Origin: Williamsia faeni | GTDB lineage: Bacteria; Actinomycetota; Actinomycetes; Mycobacteriales; Mycobacteriaceae | Assembly (NCBI GenBank): GCA_003202005.1 | Contig: QJJF01000005.1 | Location: 211,028 to 275,027, forward strand | DNA: 64,000 nt | Reading direction: 5' to 3' | Shown here: positions 36,028 through 44,802 of the stretch, one piece after another | Layout: the number at the start of each line of letters is the position of its first letter | Position numbering within the stretch: position 1 is the first letter of the stretch | Made by a program: the position numbers and the translations under genes | Notes under the pieces: model-generated | What the model saw: only the letters and a program-made list of their open reading frames with translations | What the model was told of the DNA's origin: nothing | The model's database searches: none

Positions 36028-37191
36028 ATGGATCTCTTCGAATACCAGGCGAAGGAACTCTTCGCCAAGCACGAGGTGCCGACCTCGGCAGGACGTGTTA
36101 CCGACACGGTTGCCGGCGCACGTGAAATTGCCGAAGAAATCGGCAAGCCCGTGATGGTCAAGGCCCAGGTGAAAGTCGGCGGTCGCGGCAAAGCGGGTGG
36201 CGTGAAGTACTCCGCCGATGTCGATGCCGCAGTGGCGAACGCAGAGGCCATCCTCGGCCTCGACATCAAGGGCCATGTTGTCAAGAAACTGCTGGTCGCA
36301 GAGGCGAGTGACATCGCCGAGGAGTACTACATCTCCTTCCTGCTCGACCGCACCAACCGTACTTACCTGGCCATGTGCTCGGTCGAGGGTGGCGTCGAGA
36401 TCGAGGTCACCGCCGAAGAGAACCCCGACGCACTGGCCAAGATCCCCGTGGACGCCGTCAAGGGTGTCGACCTCGCGTTTGCTCGTGAGATCGCCGAAGC
36501 CGGCAAGCTGCCCGCCGAGGTGCTCGACGCCGCGGCCGTCACGATCCAGAAGCTGTGGGAAGTCTTCATCAACGAAGACGCCATCCTGGTCGAGGTCAAC
36601 CCCCTCGTGCGTACGCCCACCGATGAGATCCTCGCCCTCGACGGCAAGGTCACTCTCGATGAGAACGCTGCCTTCCGTCAGCCCGGCCACGAGGCCTTCG
36701 AGGATCGCGACGCAACCGACCCGCTCGAGCTCAAGGCCAAGGAAAACGACCTCAACTACGTCAAGCTCGACGGTGAGGTCGGAATCATCGGCAACGGTGC
36801 CGGGCTGGTCATGTCGACCCTCGACGTCGTCGCCTACGCAGGCGAGAAGCACAACGGCGTCAAGCCTGCCAACTTCCTCGACATCGGTGGCGGCGCCTCG
36901 GCTGCCGTGATGGCTGCCGGTCTGGACGTCATCCTCAACGATGCTCAGGTCAAGAGCGTGTTCGTCAACGTCTTCGGTGGCATCACCGCGTGTGACGCCG
37001 TTGCCAACGGCATCGTCGGCGCACTGAAGACCCTGGGCGACGAAGCCAACAAGCCACTCGTCGTGCGTCTGGACGGAAACAACGTCGAAGAGGGTCGTCG
37101 CATCCTCGCAGAGGCCAACCACCCGCTGGTGACGGTCGTCGGAACCATGGATGAGGCCGCCGACAAGGCCGCCGAACTGGCGAGCAAGTAG
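36028..37191 (+). CDS. sucC: Succinyl-CoA synthetase beta subunit
   Basis: SucC is the nucleotide-binding chain of the TCA-cycle enzyme making ATP or GTP from succinyl-CoA. It has 387 residues, usual for the family. [18 protein letters not shown] is the classic start. The ATP-grasp region contains [18 protein letters not shown] and [17 protein letters not shown], and the beta-chain CoA-ligase domain has [17 protein letters not shown] and [19 protein letters not shown], which contact the alpha chain. sucD follows after 13 bases in the same operon. In M. tuberculosis these are Rv0951-Rv0952. Confidence 0.97.
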   Translation: MDLFEYQAKELFAKHEVPTSAGRVTDTVAGAREIAEEIGKPVMVKAQVKVGGRGKAGGVKYSADVDAAVANAEAILGLDIKGHVVKKLLVAEASDIAEEYYISFLLDRTNRTYLAMCSVEGGVEIEVTAEENPDALAKIPVDAVKGVDLAFAREIAEAGKLPAEVLDAAAVTIQKLWEVFINEDAILVEVNPLVRTPTDEILALDGKVTLDENAAFRQPGHEAFEDRDATDPLELKAKENDLNYVKLDGEVGIIGNGAGLVMSTLDVVAYAGEKHNGVKPANFLDIGGGASAAVMAAGLDVILNDAQVKSVFVNVFGGITACDAVANGIVGALKTLGDEANKPLVVRLDGNNVEEGRRILAEANHPLVTVVGTMDEAADKAAELASK

Positions 37192-37204
37192 GAGCTGTAG
37201 ATCA

Positions 37205-38095
37205 ATGTCGATTTTTCTGAACAAAGATTCCAAGGTCATCGTCCAGGGCATCACCGGTGGCGAGGGAACCAAGCACACCGCTCTGATGCTCAAGGCCGGT
37301 ACCCAGGTTGTCGGTGGCGTCAACGCCCGTAAGGCCGGCACCACCGTCAGCCATGACGGCGGCGTGGAGCTGCCCGTGTTCGGCACCGTTGCCGAGGCCA
37401 TCGAGAAGACCGGCGCCGACGTGTCGATCGCATTCGTGCCGCCGAAGTTCGCCAAGGACGCGATCATCGAGGCCATCGACGCCGAGATCGGGCTCCTCGT
37501 TGTCATCACCGAGGGAATCCCGGTGCAGGACAGCGCGTACGCGTGGGCCTACAACGTGTCCAAGGGCAACAAGACCCGCATCATCGGACCGAACTGCCCC
37601 GGCATCATCACCCCCGGTGAGTCGTTGGTCGGCATCACCCCGGCCAACATCGCCGGTTCGGGCCCGATCGGCCTCGTGTCGAAGTCGGGCACGCTGACCT
37701 ACCAGATGATGTTCGAGCTGCGTGAGATCGGCTTCTCGACCGCCATCGGCATCGGCGGCGACCCGGTCATCGGAACCACCCACATCGACGCCATCGAGGC
37801 GTTCGAGAAGGATCCCGACACCAAGATCATCGTCATGATCGGTGAGATCGGTGGAGACGCCGAAGAGCGCGCCGCCGACTACATCAAGGCCAACGTGACG
37901 AAGCCGGTCGTCGGTTACGTCGCAGGCTTCACCGCTCCCGAGGGCAAGACCATGGGCCACGCCGGCGCCATCGTGTCAGGCAGCCTGGGCACCGCGCAGG
38001 CCAAGAAGGATGCGCTCGAGGCTGCAGGCGTGAAGGTCGGCAAGACGCCGTCCGAGACCGCTGCACTGGCTCGCGAGCTCTACAAGAATCTGTAA
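37205..38095 (+). CDS. sucD: Succinyl-CoA synthetase alpha subunit
   Basis: SucD carries the active-site His that is phosphorylated in the succinyl-CoA synthetase cycle. The 296-residue chain begins [15 protein letters not shown], with the CoA-binding loop [39 protein letters not shown] and [16 protein letters not shown] follow. The catalytic His lies in [13 protein letters not shown], an exact match to family sequence. The ATG at 37205 follows GGAGCTG. A strong Rho-independent terminator lies 24-71 bases after the stop. Confidence 0.97.
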   Translation: MSIFLNKDSKVIVQGITGGEGTKHTALMLKAGTQVVGGVNARKAGTTVSHDGGVELPVFGTVAEAIEKTGADVSIAFVPPKFAKDAIIEAIDAEIGLLVVITEGIPVQDSAYAWAYNVSKGNKTRIIGPNCPGIITPGESLVGITPANIAGSGPIGLVSKSGTLTYQMMFELREIGFSTAIGIGGDPVIGTTHIDAIEAFEKDPDTKIIVMIGEIGGDAEERAADYIKANVTKPVVGYVAGFTAPEGKTMGHAGAIVSGSLGTAQAKKDALEAAGVKVGKTPSETAALARELYKNL

Positions 38096-38118
38096 TCAGC
38101 TCACCTGAGCTGCTTTCG

Positions 38119-38166
38119 CCGATGGCGTCGATCCCGCTTGTGGGGTCGGCGCCATCGGTCGTTTTT
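38119..38166 (+). terminator. Rho-independent terminator of sucCD
   Basis: Stem CCGATGGCG (38119-38127) with CGCCATCGG (38150-38158); the loop has a second GATCCC/GGGGTC stem. TTTTT follows at 38162-38166. It immediately follows sucD and a small AGCTCA/TGAGCT hairpin at about 38099-38112. Confidence 0.85.
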
Positions 38167-38245
38167 GTGGACTCGGCCGCCCGACGCAGTGCCCGGCAAA
38201 GTAGTGTTCTGGAGTTACTGTCAAATCCGTTCGGAAGGCTGACCG

Positions 38246-38599
38246 ATGACCGATGTCCAGGCGGAAGAACCAACGGAGCCAGCGGAATTCACGGTGATCA
38301 CCGGCCTCGACGAGGTGATCGACTCCGGAACCGACCGGCCGAAGATCGACGTGGTGGCCAAGGTTGCCGGAGCAAACGTGGTGCACCTGTCGCTTCGGTC
38401 CGGGCAGGTGATCGATGACCATCGATCGGCGACACCCATCCTGGTGATCGGCCAGCGTGGCCTGATCGAGTTCACGGTGAACGGTGAGCGCGTGCAACTC
38501 TCGCCCGGTACGGCGGTCAATGTCGCTGCGGGTGTCCTGCACAAGCTGGTCGCGTTAGAGGATTCGGCCGCCACCTTGCTGATTCTCAAAAATGCGTAA
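38246..38599 (+). CDS. Small cupin-domain protein
   Basis: A 117-residue single-domain cupin: beta-strand NVVHLSLRSGQVIDDHRSATPILVIGQRGLIEFTVNGERVQLSPGTAVNVAAGVLHKLVAL matches cupin motifs G-x5-H-x-H-x3-4-E-x6-G and G-x5-P-x-G-x2-H-x3-N in degenerate form. The first motif keeps one His (DDHRSATP), and the second has GVLHKL, so a metal site may have only two His ligands. Such proteins are often small enzymes or ligand-binding regulators; no specific role can be given. It is 150 bases beyond the sucD stop, after the terminator, so it is transcribed independently. Confidence 0.75.
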   Translation: MTDVQAEEPTEPAEFTVITGLDEVIDSGTDRPKIDVVAKVAGANVVHLSLRSGQVIDDHRSATPILVIGQRGLIEFTVNGERVQLSPGTAVNVAAGVLHKLVALEDSAATLLILKNA

Positions 38600-38736
38600 T
38601 GGTCCCGGACCGTCGGCCGAAGATCTGCTGACGCGTCCGATTCTGTCGCCAGAACTTCGCGGTCGAGTATCGTTCAAATGAGCGGTAGGGGATACGAGAC
38701 ACCGGCTTTCAGAGCGGCGAAGAGAGTGGTAGGCCA

Positions 38737-39471
38737 ATGGTCACTGGTGCGGCGTTGACGTCGAGCGTGGTTCGCCGCGCACGCGGCATCTACGGTGTCG
38801 CGGTCCGTATTCCTGTTGCCGGCCCGCTGATCGAGCGCGGAGCCACCGAGGTGACAGCACTGGGTGAGCAGGCCCTCGACACCGCGATCGAACTGACGCG
38901 GGCCGCTCTCAAGGTCGTCATCGGCGAAGTGATCACCGCGCTTGTCGAGGAGGTGGATCTGACCGATCTGGTCCTGAATCATGTCGACCTGGACAAGGTC
39001 GCCACCGGGATCGATCTGGACGGAATCGCCGCGCGCATCGACATCGACGCCATCCTGGGTCGGGTCGACATCGACGGCGTGATCGAGACCGTGGACCTGA
39101 ATCGTGCGGTGGGCGGTGTCGACATCGATGCGATTGCGGCACGGATCGACATCGACGCCATACTCGGTCGCGTCGACCTGATCGGTCTGGCCAACGAGGT
39201 CATCGACGGTGTCGACCTGGAGGCGATCGTCCGCTCATCCACGACCACACTCACCAACGGTGTCCTCGACGACGTCCGCCTGCAGGGCGCTCACGCCGAC
39301 GACGTGGTCGCCGGTGTCTTCGGAAAACTCTTGGGCCGCAAGCCGACTCCGCACAATGGTGTACCGGTGATCAATGGTGTGGTCGAAGCGCCGTCGACCA
39401 CCACTGTCACCAAAGTTGTCGTCGATGTCCACCGGCGCGAGTCCGACGATCCCCCGGCAGGTCGACCATGA
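38737..39471 (+). CDS. Nonapeptide-repeat protein of unknown function, partner of an RDD protein
   Basis: The 244 residues include an N-terminal region (MVTGAALTSSVVRRARGIYGVAVRIP...) that can be amphipathic and, from about 72 to 168, some ten repeats of the nine-residue form [VI]-D-[LI]-D-x-h-x3, such as IDLDGIAAR, IDIDAILGR and VDIDGVIET. Such repeats may form a short solenoid or helical array. Its last codons overlap the RDD gene by ATGA, so the two are translationally linked; this pairing is common in actinobacteria. Function unknown. Envelope or membrane-linked scaffolding is a guess. Confidence 0.7.
   Translation: MVTGAALTSSVVRRARGIYGVAVRIPVAGPLIERGATEVTALGEQALDTAIELTRAALKVVIGEVITALVEEVDLTDLVLNHVDLDKVATGIDLDGIAARIDIDAILGRVDIDGVIETVDLNRAVGGVDIDAIAARIDIDAILGRVDLIGLANEVIDGVDLEAIVRSSTTTLTNGVLDDVRLQGAHADDVVAGVFGKLLGRKPTPHNGVPVINGVVEAPSTTTVTKVVVDVHRRESDDPPAGRP
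39025..39177 (+). repeat. Internal duplication within the nonapeptide-repeat gene
   Basis: The segments at 39025-39069 and 39133-39177 encode nearly the same 15 residues (IAARIDIDAILGRVD). They are 108 bases apart, exactly four nonapeptide units, which suggests block duplication. Confidence 0.75.
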
Positions 39472-39950
39472 CAGGTGCGACACCTATGCCGCATCACATC
39501 AACGAGCCGCATCACACGAGCAAGGACGCACTCGACACCCGGACGGCGGGCATTGTGAGCCGCAGTGTCGCGGCGGCGCTCGACGTGGTGGTGGTGATTT
39601 TGACCCTGGGCGCGATGTACCTCTTTTTCTTTTTGATCGGATTACTGTTCAGCCCCGGATCGTTCAGTGCTCCGAACCCGAACATCGCGTTGTCCGCTGT
39701 CGCGTCGTTTTCGGTCAGCGTGATCTATCTGACCACGTGCTGGGCGGTATCGGGCCGGACGGTGGGCTCAGTGGCGATGGGGCTCGAAGTGGTCAGTCGC
39801 GACGGACGTCGGCTGGGGCCCCTGCGGGCGCTGTTGCGGGCGCTGTTTTACGCCTTCTTCCCGATCGGCCTGGCCTGGGTTGCCGTCGACAGGCGTCGCC
39901 GGTCGGTCCAGGACATGGTGCTGCGTTCCAGGGTCATCTACGCCTGGTGA
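39468..39950 (+). CDS. RDD-family membrane protein
   Basis: A 160-residue protein with three or so membrane helices. SVAAALDVVVVILTLGAMY fits the R-x2-A-x2-D motif for which the family is named, and LRALLRALFYAFFPIGLAWVAVDRRRRSVQDMVLRS is the conserved second half. The family is often linked to ion or small-molecule transport but is not well defined. Its start overlaps the end of the nonapeptide-repeat gene, and an independent TetR gene starts 42 bases downstream. Confidence 0.85.
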   Translation: MTGATPMPHHINEPHHTSKDALDTRTAGIVSRSVAAALDVVVVILTLGAMYLFFFLIGLLFSPGSFSAPNPNIALSAVASFSVSVIYLTTCWAVSGRTVGSVAMGLEVVSRDGRRLGPLRALLRALFYAFFPIGLAWVAVDRRRRSVQDMVLRSRVIYAW

Positions 39951-39992
39951 GGGTGCAGCGGTTCGGGTGGACCTCGGTATTCTCGACAGACG

Positions 39993-40610
39993 ATGACATC
40001 TGCAACTGAGGGCTCCCCGTCGCCGGCACCGGTGACCCGTCGTGGTCTGGCGAAGGCCGCGCGCCGGCGTGAACTGCTGGCCGCCGCAGCGCGGCTGATG
40101 GCCGAACGGGGTTTTGCCGGTGTGCGACTGGAAGACATCGGGGCAGCGGTCGGGGTCAGTGGTCCGGCGATGTATCGACATTTCTCCGGCAAGGACGCCG
40201 TCCTGGCCGAAATGCTCATCACCATCTCGCAACGCCTGCACGCCGGCGGCGAATCGGTGGTCGCCGGGTCGACCGACGACCTCGACGCGCTGGATCGGCT
40301 GATCGAGTTCCATGTCGACTTCGCCACCACCGAACCGGAGTTGATTCGCGTCCAGGACCGCGACCTCTCGTCACTGACCCCGGAGGCCAGTCGTGAAGTC
40401 CGCAGACTGCAGCGTCAATACGTCGAATTGTGGACGGACGTACTGGTCCGGGTGGACTCCTCGATCCCCAGGCAAGAGGGCCGAACGCGGGTCCACGCGG
40501 CCTTTGGCCTGATCAACTCGTCGCCGCGGTTGCCTGACCTCGAGATCGCCCGCCAGCAGAAGTTGCTGGCACAGATGGCCCGGGCCGCGCTGACCGCCGC
40601 CCGCACCTGA
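39993..40610 (+). CDS. TetR/AcrR-family regulator
   Basis: A 205-residue repressor: RRRELLAAAARLMAERGFAGVRLEDIGAAVGVSGPAMYRHFSGKDAVL holds the helix-turn-helix. The ligand-binding domain is helical and ends with RQQKLLAQMARAAL. The sequence and place near the leucine operon resemble Rv2506, the TetR gene next to accD1 in M. tuberculosis, so it may control the 44.8-52.6 kb operon; a TCAGTTA-N8-TAACTGA palindrome at 44769 could be its target. A TATTCT element at 39977-39982 is a possible -10. It is convergent with the oxidoreductase across the hairpin at 40623-40696. Confidence 0.82.
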   Translation: MTSATEGSPSPAPVTRRGLAKAARRRELLAAAARLMAERGFAGVRLEDIGAAVGVSGPAMYRHFSGKDAVLAEMLITISQRLHAGGESVVAGSTDDLDALDRLIEFHVDFATTEPELIRVQDRDLSSLTPEASREVRRLQRQYVELWTDVLVRVDSSIPRQEGRTRVHAAFGLINSSPRLPDLEIARQQKLLAQMARAALTAART

Positions 40611-40622
40611 CCCCCACCCAGC

Positions 40623-40696
40623 CCGCAAACGCTCCGCTTGTACGAAGACGCTCCACAAATATGTGGAGCGTCTTCGTATTTCTGGAGCGTTTGCGG
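40623..40696. terminator. Two-tier perfect hairpin between convergent TetR and oxidoreductase genes
   Basis: Outer stem CCGCAAACGCTCC (40623-40635) with 40684-40696; inner stem TACGAAGACGCTCCACA (40641-40657) with 40662-40678; 13 and 17 perfect pairs, a 5x5 internal loop and loop AATA. The element at 58104-58183 has the same design with other bases. It probably ends transcription from both sides. Confidence 0.75.
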
Positions 40697-40710
40697 AGGG
40701 CAGGTGTAGG

Positions 40711-43700
40711 TCAGATGCCGAGGGCGGCAGTCTGGTCGGTGACTGCTTCTCGGTACCGGGCCACATTGGCCATCTTGATGCCCTCATACCCGCGAACCAT
40801 GTCGGGCAACTCGGCGACGGAAACGAGGCTGTGCCGGTGGTCCGGGGTGACGGTCCCGTTCGCCAGGCCAGTCAGCGCACGCTCGATGACGTCACGGTAT
40901 TCACCGATGAGTGCTCGCTCGGTGGTGCGGACCTCGTTGCGGGCAAAGGGGTCGAACCGGGTGCCGCGCAGCCGTTTTCCCTTGGCCAGCGCGGCGAGTG
41001 CCGGTGCTGCCCGACGGCCGAGTGCAATCTTGTTCTTCATGCCCATCGCCCGCAGGGTTGGTGGATGCAGTCGGACGGCCACCTTGGCGTCATCACCGAA
41101 CTGATCGGCGACCTCGGCAGCGAACGCGGCGTCGCGGGTGAGCCGGGCGACCTCGTACTCATCCTTGTAGGCCATGAGCTTGAACAGGTTGCGTGCCACC
41201 GCATCGGTCAGGTCGTCCATGCCGCTGCGCTGCGCGACATGGGTGACGAATGCGACGTATTCGGTTGCGTAGGCGATGTTCTGGTATGCGATCAGCTCGT
41301 CGACCCGGTGCTGAACAGTCTGCAGGACGGCTGGGCGCAGAGTGGTCAACTCGGCGGTCAACCGCACCGCGTCGGCGCTCGGCTGCCAAGGAACCGGTGA
41401 CGGGTGGGCCGCGGCGATCGCTGCGGTCACCTCGGCACGATTGGCAACCACCTGACGTCCACGGCGGAATGCCTGCAGGTTGCGTTCTACCGCAACCCCG
41501 TTCAGCTCGACGGCACGTTCGATCGACGCGGCCGAGATGGGCATCGCTCCGGATTGATAGGCGGCACCCACCATGAGCATGTTCGCGTACTGCTCGTCGC
41601 CGAACAGGTCGAGGGTCAAGGCACCGGGGTCGAGGTAGATGGCGCGCGCCACCGAATGATTGATCGAGTCCGCGATCGCGGTGTTGTCGGGATAGGAGAC
41701 CGACGTGTCGATGACCATGGCTCCGGTCGGGATCTTGGTGGTGGACACGACCGCGGTGGTCTTGTCGGGGGAGGCGACCTTGAGGTTCGCGGGATCGACG
41801 CCCACCAGTCCGTCGCACGACAGATACATGTCGCAGTCGCCGGTGGCGACCTTGGCGGCCTGCTCCACCACACCCGCACTGACCTTGACGTCGCTGACCA
41901 CGGCGCCGCCCTTCTGGGCCAGTCCGGTCATGTCGACGGTCCGGGCAACGTGGCCGTCGAGGACGGCGGCCGTGGCGATCACCTGGGAGACCGTCACCAC
42001 CCCGGTGCCACCGATACCGGTGACCCGCAACGTGAATCCGTCGTCGATGGACTTTGTTGCGAACGGATCGGGCAGGGTGTCGTTGCCGATGTCGGCCACG
42101 GTGTGGCGGACCTTTTCCTTGTCGGACGGGACCACGGTGACAAAGGAGGGGCAGTCGCCCTTCAGGCACGAGAAGTCGAGGTTGCAGGAACTCTGATCGA
42201 TCCGGGTCTTGCGGCCGAACTCGGTGTCGACCGGATGCACCGACAGACAATTCGACTTCTCGCCGCAGTCGCCGCAGCCCTCGCAGATGCGCTCGTTGAT
42301 CATCACGCGCTGCTTCGGTGTTTTCGCCTTGCCGCGCTTGCGCTTACGGCGCGTCTCGGCGGCACAGGCCTGATCGTGGATGAGCACGGTGACGCCGGCG
42401 GTCGCGGCCAGTTCTTGCTGGGCGGCCATCATCTCGTCGCGTGGGCGCACCTCGATGCCGGCCGGCAAGTGCAGTGCCCGGGTGCGGATGGGATCATCGG
42501 AGGTGACGATGATGCGCTTGACCCGTTCGGCCTGCAGCAGGGTCACGATCTGGGGCAGGGTCATCTGGCCCACCGGGTCCTGGCCACCGGTCATGGCGAC
42601 TGTGCCGTTGAACAGGAGTTTGTAGGTGATGTTTGCGCCGGAGGCGACCGCCGCACGCAGAGCCAGTGACCCCGAGTGCATGAACGTACCGTCGCCGATG
42701 TTCTGCACGAAGTGCTGCTCCGAGACAAACGGAGTCATGCCGATCCACTGCGCGCCTTCGCCGCCCATCTGGGTCACGCCGGCGATCTCGCCGACCTGGC
42801 CCGGATCCATCAGAAGAACCATTGCGTGACAGCCGATTCCGGCGCCGACGAGTGTTCCTTCGGCAACCTTGGTGGAGCTGTTGTGGGGGCAGCCGGAGCA
42901 GAAGTAGGGGCTGCGGACCGCGAGGGGGATTTCGATGCGTCCCCGGCTGCGACCCTTGGTGTCGAGCCAGTTCTGTGCTGCCGGGATCTCGTGATGGCGG
43001 GCGAGCCGGCCGGCGAGTCCGCGCGTGACGGAGTCGATGTCGAGTTCACCGAAGCGGGAGAACAGGGTTGAACCGTCCTCATGCGTCTTGCCGACGATGG
43101 CGGGGACGTCGGGGCGGCGGAAGAGGATGTCGCGCATCATCGTTTCGATGAAATCGCGCTTCTCCTCGACCACGATCACCTCATCGAGGCCCTTGATGAA
43201 CTCGTCCATGATCTCGCGTTCGAACGGGTAGACCATACCCATCTTCAGGATGCGGATGCCCAGGCGTGGCAGATCGGCATCGGTGATACCGATGAGCCGC
43301 AACGCTTCCCGGACGTCCATGTAGGTCTTGCCGGCGGCGACGATCCCGATGCGGTCGTCCGCGGTGCGTTGCACGATCCGGTTGAGCCGGTTGATTCGGG
43401 CGTACTCGGTTGCGCGGGGCAACCGGATGGTCAGCTGATTCTGCTCGAGCTCCATCAGGTTGGCGCCCAGCAGTTTTCCGCTCGGCACGTGGGGACTGGT
43501 GCCGAGGTCGCCGTAGACCGGCAGGATGCGGTCGGGGTGGACATCGGCGGTCGAGGCGCCGTCGGCGACATGTGCGGAGATCTTGAACGATGTCCACAGC
43601 CCGGAGACCCGCGACATGATGGCGGCGTGGACGCCGAGATCGAGGATGTCCTGGGAATCGGCAGGGTAGAGGATGGGCATGTAGAGGTCGGCCAGCGCCA

Positions 43701-44268
43701 TCTCGGATGCACACGGGATCGTGGAACTCTTGGCCCCGGGGTCGTCGCCGACGAGTGCCACGGCGCCGCCGGCCGAATGGGTTCCGATGATGTTGGCGTG
43801 GCGCAGTGCGTCGGTCGCGCGGTCGAGTCCGGGTGCCTTGCCGTACCAGTAGCCGACCACGCCGTCGCGGGTGACGCCGTTGGCACCCGGGGCGAGCGTG
43901 CCGACCTGGGCTGCGACCTGCGAACCCATCACCGACGTCGCGGCGAGGTCCTCGTTGAGGCCGGGGCGATGGACGATGTCGAACGGGTCGAGGTACTTCG
44001 CGCGGCGGGCGATCTCGAGGTCGTATCCGGCCAGCGGTGAACCCTCGTATCCGGAGATGAAGGAGGAGGTGTTGAGGTTCTGGCGGCGGTCGAGGCGGGC
44101 ACGGTCACGGACCATGCGGACCAGCGCCTGGATGCCGGTGAGGTAGACGGTCCCGGTCTCCCGGGTATAGCGGTCATCGAGCGAAAAAGATTCAACACTG
44201 GCGGCATTGCCGCCCAGTGGATCGCGATCGTGATCGCCTTCGTTGGGGTGGTGCTGGACGAGGGTCAT
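40711..44268 (-). CDS. Fused indolepyruvate/2-oxoacid ferredoxin oxidoreductase
   Basis: This 1185-residue protein joins the alpha and gamma functions of IorA/IorB in one chain. It decarboxylates aryl- or branched 2-oxoacids to acyl-CoA, passing electrons to ferredoxin. In order: an N-terminal pyruvate-like domain with ISGYEGSPLAGYDLEIAR, a ThDP-binding part with MGGEGAQWIGM and DGTFMHSGSLALRAAVASG, a cysteine cluster ICEGCGDCGEKSNC (about 655-668), then the gamma domain starting GIGGTGVVTVSQVIATAA. It faces the leucine operon across a 534-base gap, and both handle branched-chain acyl-CoA, so a joint role in catabolism is plausible. Stop faces TetR. Confidence 0.92.
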   Translation of the reverse strand: MTLVQHHPNEGDHDRDPLGGNAASVESFSLDDRYTRETGTVYLTGIQALVRMVRDRARLDRRQNLNTSSFISGYEGSPLAGYDLEIARRAKYLDPFDIVHRPGLNEDLAATSVMGSQVAAQVGTLAPGANGVTRDGVVGYWYGKAPGLDRATDALRHANIIGTHSAGGAVALVGDDPGAKSSTIPCASEMALADLYMPILYPADSQDILDLGVHAAIMSRVSGLWTSFKISAHVADGASTADVHPDRILPVYGDLGTSPHVPSGKLLGANLMELEQNQLTIRLPRATEYARINRLNRIVQRTADDRIGIVAAGKTYMDVREALRLIGITDADLPRLGIRILKMGMVYPFEREIMDEFIKGLDEVIVVEEKRDFIETMMRDILFRRPDVPAIVGKTHEDGSTLFSRFGELDIDSVTRGLAGRLARHHEIPAAQNWLDTKGRSRGRIEIPLAVRSPYFCSGCPHNSSTKVAEGTLVGAGIGCHAMVLLMDPGQVGEIAGVTQMGGEGAQWIGMTPFVSEQHFVQNIGDGTFMHSGSLALRAAVASGANITYKLLFNGTVAMTGGQDPVGQMTLPQIVTLLQAERVKRIIVTSDDPIRTRALHLPAGIEVRPRDEMMAAQQELAATAGVTVLIHDQACAAETRRKRKRGKAKTPKQRVMINERICEGCGDCGEKSNCLSVHPVDTEFGRKTRIDQSSCNLDFSCLKGDCPSFVTVVPSDKEKVRHTVADIGNDTLPDPFATKSIDDGFTLRVTGIGGTGVVTVSQVIATAAVLDGHVARTVDMTGLAQKGGAVVSDVKVSAGVVEQAAKVATGDCDMYLSCDGLVGVDPANLKVASPDKTTAVVSTTKIPTGAMVIDTSVSYPDNTAIADSINHSVARAIYLDPGALTLDLFGDEQYANMLMVGAAYQSGAMPISAASIERAVELNGVAVERNLQAFRRGRQVVANRAEVTAAIAAAHPSPVPWQPSADAVRLTAELTTLRPAVLQTVQHRVDELIAYQNIAYATEYVAFVTHVAQRSGMDDLTDAVARNLFKLMAYKDEYEVARLTRDAAFAAEVADQFGDDAKVAVRLHPPTLRAMGMKNKIALGRRAAPALAALAKGKRLRGTRFDPFARNEVRTTERALIGEYRDVIERALTGLANGTVTPDHRHSLVSVAELPDMVRGYEGIKMANVARYREAVTDQTAALGI

Positions 44269-44382
44269 GGCTGTTTACCTGGCTCTCTATTCGGTTTGTA
44301 TCCGCCCCGGGGGTGTTGGGGAGAAGACGTGCATTTCGGTAAGCCCGATCGTACTGCACCCCTGTGACTCCGCCCACATCCG

Positions 44383-44487
44383 CCGAGCGTGCCCATCGCG
44401 CCGCCGAGCGTGCCCATCGCGCCGCCGAGCGTGCCCATCCGACCGTCGACCGGGCCCAACCGACCGTCGACCGTGCCGAACGCGCTG
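44383..44487 (-). repeat. Left array: five 21-bp units, minus orientation
   Basis: Units begin at 44383, 44404, 44425, 44446 and 44467. The first two are identical (GCCGAGCGTGCCCATCGCGC plus C); the fourth and fifth drift to GTCGACCGKGCC. Read on the minus strand each contains GGCACGCTCGGCGGC, the same core as the right-hand array. Confidence 0.9.
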
Positions 44488-44524
44488 CGTCTGAGACGGG
44501 CCGGTAGATCGCGGACGCAGCATC

Positions 44525-44691
44525 GGCCCGGTCGGCGCCGACCAGGCACGTTCGGTGGTCTGATCGGCACGGTCGGCGGTGACAAAGGCCCGCTCGGTGG
44601 TTGGTTGGGCCCACTCGGCGGTAACGAGGGCACGCTCGGCGGTAACGAGGGCACGCTCGACGGCGATATGGGCCCGCTCGGCGGGTTGGGG
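44525..44691 (+). repeat. Right array: about eight 21-bp units, plus orientation
   Basis: Full units start at 44545, 44566, 44587, 44608, 44629, 44650 and 44671, with one 20-base copy before them at 44525. The consensus is GGCMCGCTCGGCGGTAACGAG. With the left array it makes a large, imperfect inverted repeat around 44488-44524. Confidence 0.9.
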
Positions 44692-44768
44692 TGGTGTATG
44701 TGGGCAATCGCTGAACCGCCGGCCGGATCGGCGTGACAATTGGTCCGTGATGCGCGTAACGTCTCAAC

Positions 44769-44790
44769 TCAGTTAATCGCTCCTAACTGA
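44769..44790. promoter_or_regulatory. Palindromic operator before accD1
   Basis: TCAGTTA (44769-44775) and TAACTGA (44784-44790) are exact complements with 8 bases between. The site ends 12 bases before the TTG start, where a bound repressor would block initiation. The TetR protein at 39993 is a candidate binder. Confidence 0.55.
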
Positions 44791-44802
44791 AAGGGGTGGG
44801 CA

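Larger units (their letters stand above)
44269..44802. other. 534-base divergent gap with opposed 21-bp repeat arrays
   Basis: The gap holds two arrays of the 21-bp unit in opposite orientation (44383-44487 and 44525-44691), a 44769-44790 palindrome, and the promoters of the oxidoreductase and accD1 operon. Open frames that cover the arrays just translate the repeats (heptapeptides) and are not credible genes. Confidence 0.75.

Noticed and set aside
44192..44767. Repeat-rich open frames with heptapeptides such as RALVTAE or MGTLGGA
   Set aside because: They are translations of the 21-bp arrays on both strands, with no ribosome site or independent support.
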